Assembly: GCA_964343705.1 (NCBI GenBank)
Contig: CAYFJX010000013.1
Coordinates: 1-34,032 of the forward strand
DNA length: 34,032 nucleotides
From: JAUSFM01 sp964343705
GTDB taxonomy: Archaea > Nanobdellota > Nanobdellia > Woesearchaeales > UBA12501
Direction of reading: 5' to 3'
In this document: piece by piece, positions 30,222 to 34,032 of the stretch
Layout of the letters: each line of letters begins with the position of its first letter
Position numbering within the stretch: the first letter of the stretch is position 1
Notes under the pieces: model-generated
What the model was told of the DNA's origin: nothing
The model's input: the letters and a program-made list of their open reading frames with translations, nothing else
Databases searched by the model: none
Translations under genes and position numbers: made by a program

Positions 30222-30554
30222 ATGGGAAGTTGTGGAAACAATTACATGGAAAGAGAAAGGGCAACAAGCATGCCGTATACTGGAGATAGCCACAGCCTTG
30301 AATATAGCCTAGCAAGTCGATCACGAAGACTTGACTTAGACAGGCACAGCATTGGTATTATGGATCCAAGTTCACACATGAGTGACATGAGTGGTTTTTA
30401 CAAACCTAAAAATAGTACAGCTCCGTACACTCGACCTGAAGATGCTCAAGCAGGAAACCTCCTGAATCAAGCAGCAGAAAAGAATGCATCAGTACAACAA
30501 AAGTATGGAGCAGGTCAAGCTCGTATGCTATACTGGAATGTATCAGGTGTATAA
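30222..30554 (+). CDS. Hypothetical protein, 110 aa, downstream of the metalloprotease
   Basis: Not recognised. A hydrophilic, probably mostly disordered protein (MGSCGNNYMERERATSMPYT; many Ser, Tyr, Asp, Arg and Met) with a helical stretch in its C-terminal third (NLLNQAAEKNASVQQKYGAG). The ATG at 30222 lies 4 nt after the protease stop and is preceded by GTGAT, so it is likely co-translated with the protease. It may be its substrate or partner (inference only). Confidence 0.55.
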   Translation: MGSCGNNYMERERATSMPYTGDSHSLEYSLASRSRRLDLDRHSIGIMDPSSHMSDMSGFYKPKNSTAPYTRPEDAQAGNLLNQAAEKNASVQQKYGAGQARMLYWNVSGV

Positions 30555-30643
30555 ACACAAACTTAATTAATAGAAATAGCAGTAATACTACAAATAGAGG
30601 ATTAGACAACCACAATCAAGAAATAACAAAGGAGGAATTCACA

Positions 30644-30877
30644 ATGGCAAAAGAACCAAAAGTAAGCAAAGATGAACAAGTTGGCTTCCACAAAGGAGCA
30701 CTTTCAACCCTTGCAAAAGAACGTGAAGAAATGCAAAAGATCCTTTCAATTGTCGAACAACTTATGCAGATGCATGTTAAGGCATTAAAGGAACTTGGTG
30801 TTGACTTGGAAAAAATGGCTAAAGATGCAACCAAGAAAGCTAAGAAGAAAACACCCTTAGAAAAGAAACTAGGATAA
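30644..30877 (+). CDS. Small helical protein, 77 aa
   Basis: Not recognised. An almost entirely helical, charged protein (FHKGALSTLAKEREEMQKIL ... MHVKALKELGVDLEKMAKD) with a lysine-rich tail. It has the strongest ribosome-binding site in the cluster (GGAGGAATTC, 9 nt before the ATG), so it may be highly expressed. It lies 89 nt after the 110-aa gene. Abundance and charge suggest a structural or nucleic-acid-associated role, but nothing specific can be named. Confidence 0.7.
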   Translation: MAKEPKVSKDEQVGFHKGALSTLAKEREEMQKILSIVEQLMQMHVKALKELGVDLEKMAKDATKKAKKKTPLEKKLG

Positions 30878-30931
30878 ATTTTGTAGTATCTCTACATTTT
30901 TTATATCATTTTCTTTTCACCTTTTATTATC

Positions 30932-31345
30932 ATGGCTACTCCTAATACTTCTAAACCTGCTACAAGTACACCACCAATGTATGAAGTAGTGCGAATCTTA
31001 CGCTATGAACTTCTTTCCAAAGCAAAACAAGAAGATACGTTTAACAGAGACACACCAGTTGTCCACATGATCGCTCCTCGCCCAGTCACAGTGCTTCCTG
31101 GTCACATGATTGGCTATGGTGTTCGCGGCTATTGCATTCCTGGTTTGGGTGATGGTCAAGGCATTTGGATGCGTGATGGAGATCGTGATCCTTGGCGTGT
31201 TGGTGGGGAACATGAAAACATCCATATTAACATGCGTCAGTATGGTGGAGACAATAGAGGTGGGTATGGTCACGAGTTTGATGTGCGACAACTTGAGAAT
31301 TGGCGTTTAGGTTATGAAGGGCATAGTGATAAGTATTATAATTGA
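30932..31345 (+). CDS. Mini-protein with HENIH zincin-like motif, 137 aa
   Basis: Family not recognised. Residues 60-120 are rich in Gly, Asp, Arg and His, with RGYCIPGLGDGQGIWMRDGD, then DPWRVGGEHENIHINMRQYG and GGYGHEFDVRQLENW. His94-Glu95-x-x-His98 fits the HExxH zinc motif, and His114 or Glu115 could be the third ligand. The surrounding sequence differs from classical zincins and the protein is very short. A TATA box (TTTTTTATATCAT, about 30897-30909) is 28 nt upstream, giving a leaderless start. It lies near the HEIGH protease at 29318. Confidence 0.65.
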   Translation: MATPNTSKPATSTPPMYEVVRILRYELLSKAKQEDTFNRDTPVVHMIAPRPVTVLPGHMIGYGVRGYCIPGLGDGQGIWMRDGDRDPWRVGGEHENIHINMRQYGGDNRGGYGHEFDVRQLENWRLGYEGHSDKYYN

Positions 31346-31517
31346 ATTGTAATTAACTAATTTTGAATTAAAGCATTCGGGCAAAGCAAAAATATTCCAA
31401 CCATTTCTTTTTAATCCGAAAATCTTTCGAGTTTATTTGAAATACTTATTGTGTCATCGAAAATTCTTCGATTTTTATACCGTGTTGCTTATTAAGCATT
31501 ATATCGTCGACAAATGT

Positions 31518-31844
31518 ATGAAAAAAGAGGAAGATTTAAATAATCTAGAGGACTATTATGACTGTAAGATAGAAAGTGTCCTTACTGTAAAATATAGAGG
31601 ACTAAGGCTCATTGCGTCAAAGGCTGCACGTAATGAATTAAGACATTATCGATTAGGACTTGAAGATTGTAAAAAAATATTAGAAAATGGTTACGAACCT
31701 AAGAAAAGAAAGAAAAATACCATTGAAAAATGGTTTGACAAAGGTAATAAAACATATAATGTTGTCATAGTAAAATCATATAATTATTTTTATAATGAAG
31801 AAATATATTTGATCACTCATATCGGAGAATTTACAAAATGGTAA
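31518..31844 (+). CDS. DUF4258-like toxin of a YgiT-paired module, 108 aa
   Basis: Basic small protein with a DUF4258-like core: ASKAARNELRHYRLGLEDCK, then ILENGYEP, the KKNTIEKWFDKGNKTYNVVI strand pair and a closing YLITHIGEFTKW. The ATG at 31518 is preferred over an upstream start at 31437 that would add a hydrophobic, unrelated extension translated from AT-rich DNA. The stop overlaps the next gene by 7 nt. Pairing with a YgiT-type zinc-finger gene is the common genomic context for this toxin class. Confidence 0.7.
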   Translation: MKKEEDLNNLEDYYDCKIESVLTVKYRGLRLIASKAARNELRHYRLGLEDCKKILENGYEPKKRKKNTIEKWFDKGNKTYNVVIVKSYNYFYNEEIYLITHIGEFTKW

Positions 31845-32110
31845 AGAAAAACACGCAAACAAGGAAAACAGGCATGAACTGTCTTTGTGGAGGATATGCA
31901 GAATATAGAAAAGACCTAAAATTTGATGGATACATTCTAGATGGTTGGGCATGCAAATCTTGTGGTGAAGAGTATACCAATCCTGAGAAAACTGAATACA
32001 TATTGCGGATGAATCAAATCAAGAAATTCGGCAAGGTTCTTACATTAGATGAAAGAGAAGAGATAGAATCAAAGAAAGAGCAAAAGAAAGTGGTCAATCC
32101 AACTATTTAA
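31838..32110 (+). CDS. YgiT/MqsA-type zinc-finger antitoxin, 90 aa
   Basis: The N-terminal zinc finger has CxC (Cys15, Cys17 in MNCLCGGYAEY) and CxxC (Cys39, Cys42 in WACKSCGEEYTNPE), the YgiT layout ('C..C.g......w.C..CgE'). The C-terminal half (LDEREEIESKKEQKKV) is a charged helix; the usual HTH of MqsA is not evident, so this is a short version. It overlaps the toxin by 7 nt. The stop overlaps the convergent Cys-rich surface gene by 4 nt. Confidence 0.75.
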   Translation: MVKKNTQTRKTGMNCLCGGYAEYRKDLKFDGYILDGWACKSCGEEYTNPEKTEYILRMNQIKKFGKVLTLDEREEIESKKEQKKVVNPTI

Positions 32111-32799
32111 CTCCGCCACATCTTCTTGAACTGTTCACCACTCATGCAACGACTGCCACCTTCTCGCGTGTGTCGACAATAGTAACCTTCAATACAATCT
32201 CGTTCTCTGAAACACGACTCACCTGGTTTTCGTGGTGGTAGGCATTCTCCAACAAGACCGTCAGTGTTTTGGATGTTGAACACACACTTCAGTCCTTCAA
32301 CACAATCACTGCTATCTGCGCACCTGTCGCCTTGCAGACGGTTCTTTGGTTGGCATGTAAATAAGCTTGCATCTTCCAACATGACACACGTACTTGTACT
32401 ATCACAGTCTCTACTTTCCCTGCAGGTCTGGCCTCGCTTCCGTGGAATTTTCTTGCACAGCCATGCTGGAGAATCATCATTTGGTTTAACACATGTCAAT
32501 CCCACTGCACAATCATCCTTTCCTCGACATGATTGACTAAGTTCAAGTGGTGGCATACAATACTTCACTGTTCCTCGTTGACTAATAAGCCTGCATGTAA
32601 GTGGCTGTTCAAGTTCAGCTGATTTATCCTTGCAATCCTCAGGAAACACACATGCTTGGGGATCAACAAAGTCCTCACTGTAAATAACATGTCCTGAGAG
32701 CGTGGGTGATTTCGAGAAAAGCACAATGGTCGCAAAAATACCAAGTACTACAAATAAGAATAATTGTCGCTCCTCTTTTTTCTGCTTCTCATTGCCCAT
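32107..32799 (-). CDS. Cys-rich surface protein with Dickkopf-like repeats, 230 aa
   Basis: N-terminal membrane anchor (about residues 13-30, LFLFVVLGIFATIVLF), then an exterior domain with about five repeats of the pattern 'C....DC..gl.C.......C.p.....g..C' (SCRGKDDCAVGLTCV, TCRESRDCDSTSTCV, RCADSSDCVEGLKCV, SCFRERDCIEGYYC). This is the Cys spacing of Dickkopf N-terminal-type disulfide-rich domains. Even cysteine numbers imply oxidised folding outside the cell. It starts 12 nt after the MscS stop with an AGGAA site, so it is co-transcribed with the channel. Confidence 0.8.
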   Translation of the reverse strand: MGNEKQKKEERQLFLFVVLGIFATIVLFSKSPTLSGHVIYSEDFVDPQACVFPEDCKDKSAELEQPLTCRLISQRGTVKYCMPPLELSQSCRGKDDCAVGLTCVKPNDDSPAWLCKKIPRKRGQTCRESRDCDSTSTCVMLEDASLFTCQPKNRLQGDRCADSSDCVEGLKCVFNIQNTDGLVGECLPPRKPGESCFRERDCIEGYYCRHTREGGSRCMSGEQFKKMWRS

Positions 32800-32811
32800 T
32801 GTTATACATTC

Positions 32812-33927
32812 CTATTTTGTCTTCTTCACATACAATGTTTGTGTTGGGAATGGAATGTCAATTTTGTGCTTGTTGAGAGCATTGTAGATCTTGTTTGTTG
32901 CAATCTCTTTTATCAAGTATCTAATGGAAACATCATCTGTCCAAAGGTATAGCTTAAAGTGCAATGAAAAGTCAGCCATTTCAACAAAACGTACCTGAGG
33001 GGCTCTTTCCTTGTTTCCTTTTACAAGACCCTTGATACCTTTCACACTCTCAAGCAAAACTTTCTTGACTTTGTCTGGTTTTGAACCATAACCAACATGC
33101 ACAGGAATAACAACTCTACCACTAAGGTCAGGTAGTTTGTAATTATGAAAGGTTGTGTTTGCTAATTGCCCGTTAGGAATGAGTATAAGTTCGTTGTCCC
33201 ATGTTCGAATTCGCGTAGAACGAAGGCCGACGTCAACAACTGTTCCTTCTTCATTGGTTGATAATTTTATTACATCACCAACTTTGATTGCTCTATCAAG
33301 TATAAGAGAAACACCACCAAAAATGTTTCCTAGACTATCTTTAACTGCAAAACCAATAGCAACTCCAGCTACACCTACTCCTGCAAGCAGACCTCGGATG
33401 TCAATGCCCCACAAGGATAAGATAAACATAATACCAATAAGCCAAAAACCAATGTTTGACATTTTGTGAAACAAAGGCACAAGCGCATCGTCGATGGATG
33501 AGTGTGTTTTCTTTGCCCAAGCATGTCCCCAGTGTTCAATAAGTATTCCCACGGCTCGCTTGATTATAACAGTAAGAAACAAGAGCATAAACGACGTGGT
33601 AATTTTTGAAAAAACCATGTCAATAGTTCCAGTAAGATTAAAAGGCAACAACGAAAGCTTAACACCGACCATGAGAAGTATCATAGATATGGGACCACGA
33701 CATTGCTCAACCATCTCATCATCAACCTTGGTCTTGGTCTTTTGGGTGAAGACAAGTACAATTTTCTCAGTTCCATACAAGAAGATTTTTGAGATAATGT
33801 AAAAGACAGAGAGAATGGCTAAGCTTACAAGAATTTTGCTCCCAACATAATGGAGCAAGAGCTCATAATAGCGCTCAATTACAGGGAAATTGGTAAATAA
33901 CGAAACCTCGAATACTCCTAATGCCAT
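32812..33927 (-). CDS. MscS-family mechanosensitive channel, 371 aa
   Basis: Several N-terminal TM helices (about residues 25-45, 75-100, 110-130, 155-175) lead to the pore helix LLAGVGVAGVAIGFAVKDSL, the Gly/Ala-packed TM3 of MscS. The beta-domain signature follows (GNIFGGVSLILDRAIKVGDV, then TVVDVGLRSTRIRTWDNELI and IPNGQLANT). The ATG at 33927 was chosen over an upstream start at 34008 because a TATA box (CTTTTTAAATAC, about 33945-33957) fits a leaderless start there. The channel releases ions and osmolytes under hypo-osmotic stress. It is first in an operon with the Dickkopf-like protein. Confidence 0.92.
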   Translation of the reverse strand: MALGVFEVSLFTNFPVIERYYELLLHYVGSKILVSLAILSVFYIISKIFLYGTEKIVLVFTQKTKTKVDDEMVEQCRGPISMILLMVGVKLSLLPFNLTGTIDMVFSKITTSFMLLFLTVIIKRAVGILIEHWGHAWAKKTHSSIDDALVPLFHKMSNIGFWLIGIMFILSLWGIDIRGLLAGVGVAGVAIGFAVKDSLGNIFGGVSLILDRAIKVGDVIKLSTNEEGTVVDVGLRSTRIRTWDNELILIPNGQLANTTFHNYKLPDLSGRVVIPVHVGYGSKPDKVKKVLLESVKGIKGLVKGNKERAPQVRFVEMADFSLHFKLYLWTDDVSIRYLIKEIATNKIYNALNKHKIDIPFPTQTLYVKKTK

Positions 33928-34006
33928 GATGTAAGAATAGGAAGATGTATTTAAAAAGTTTGTGTGGGTAGAGTGCCTGTAGTATCCCGTTTTAACTACA
34001 CAGTAC

Positions 34007-34028
34007 ATTAACCACTGTGGTGGTTAAT
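34007..34028. repeat. Palindromic hairpin at the window edge
   Basis: ATTAACCAC (34007-34015) pairs with GTGGTTAAT (34020-34028), with a 4-nt loop. It lies about 50 nt upstream of the MscS promoter, so it is either an operator or the terminator of a gene beyond the window. Confidence 0.5.
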
Positions 34029-34032
34029 ATGT

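Noticed and set aside
1..34032. tRNA, rRNA or CRISPR arrays
   Set aside because: No cloverleaf with a GGTTCRA-type loop, no rRNA-like stretch and no regularly spaced direct repeats were found by eye on either strand.

Overview
The window reads as a piece of an archaeal chromosome, most likely from a DPANN lineage close to Woesearchaeota or Pacearchaeota (inference from gene content; no rRNA, tRNA or ribosomal marker is present). Archaeal signs are seen directly. Many TATA boxes lie about 26-29 nt upstream of an ATG with no Shine-Dalgarno sequence, which means leaderless starts, while genes inside operons carry GGTGAT or GAGG sites. The families are typical too: class III (archaellin/pilin-type) signal peptides, an S-layer protein of the methanococcal type, KaiC-like ATPases, a DUF217 VapB, an HVO_A0114/TumE pair and a small PadR regulator. 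Genes are tightly packed, with several convergent pairs overlapping by 4-6 nt at their stop codons.

Layout. 0-4.3 kb: small hypothetical genes, a GNAT-like protein, a two-TM RCK/TrkA-N protein, a DUF2203 protein and a DUF4258/DUF2283 toxin-antitoxin-like pair. 4.3-6.2 kb: a three-gene minus-strand operon of two pilin-like surface proteins around a small membrane protein, flanked by two highly structured intergenic elements. 6.2-7.1 kb: a TumE/HVO_A0114 module. 7.1-16.6 kb: a surface-protein cluster on the minus strand, made of a wHTH-KaiC ATPase, a 2166-aa glycosylation-site-rich single-pass giant protein with a lysine-rich cytoplasmic tail, a smaller protein of the same architecture and a polytopic membrane protein. 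17.1-18.9 kb: an AbrB/PIN module, then an MNT/HEPN module whose HEPN gene is broken by a 122-bp internal inversion that runs into a UPF0175 fragment. 18.9-21.6 kb: an S-layer protein. 21.7-25.0 kb: a PD-(D/E)XK nuclease and a histidine kinase - response regulator - degenerate KaiC-fold operon. 25.0-25.7 kb: VapBC. 25.7-27.7 kb: a 508-aa membrane-anchored protein bracketed by two inverted copies of a MITE-like element, one of them with a perfect 8-bp target-site duplication. 27.7-29.2 kb: zinc-ribbon proteins and a PadR regulator with a clear three-operator divergent promoter controlling a 58-aa Cys-rich protein. 29.3-31.3 kb: an HExxH metalloprotease cluster. 31.5-32.1 kb: a DUF4258/YgiT-like pair. 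32.1-33.9 kb: a Dickkopf-like Cys-rich surface protein downstream of an MscS channel.

Three themes tie the window together: a heavy investment in cell-surface structures (S-layer, pilins, giant adhesin-like protein, Cys-rich ectodomain), six toxin-antitoxin-like modules in 34 kb, and small-scale rearrangement (the HEPN inversion and the MITE insertions). The most novel signals are the in-frame-reversible HEPN inversion at 18602-18723, the MITE family at 25738-25946 and 27552-27716 with compensatory changes in its stem, and the PadR operator array at 28418-28504.
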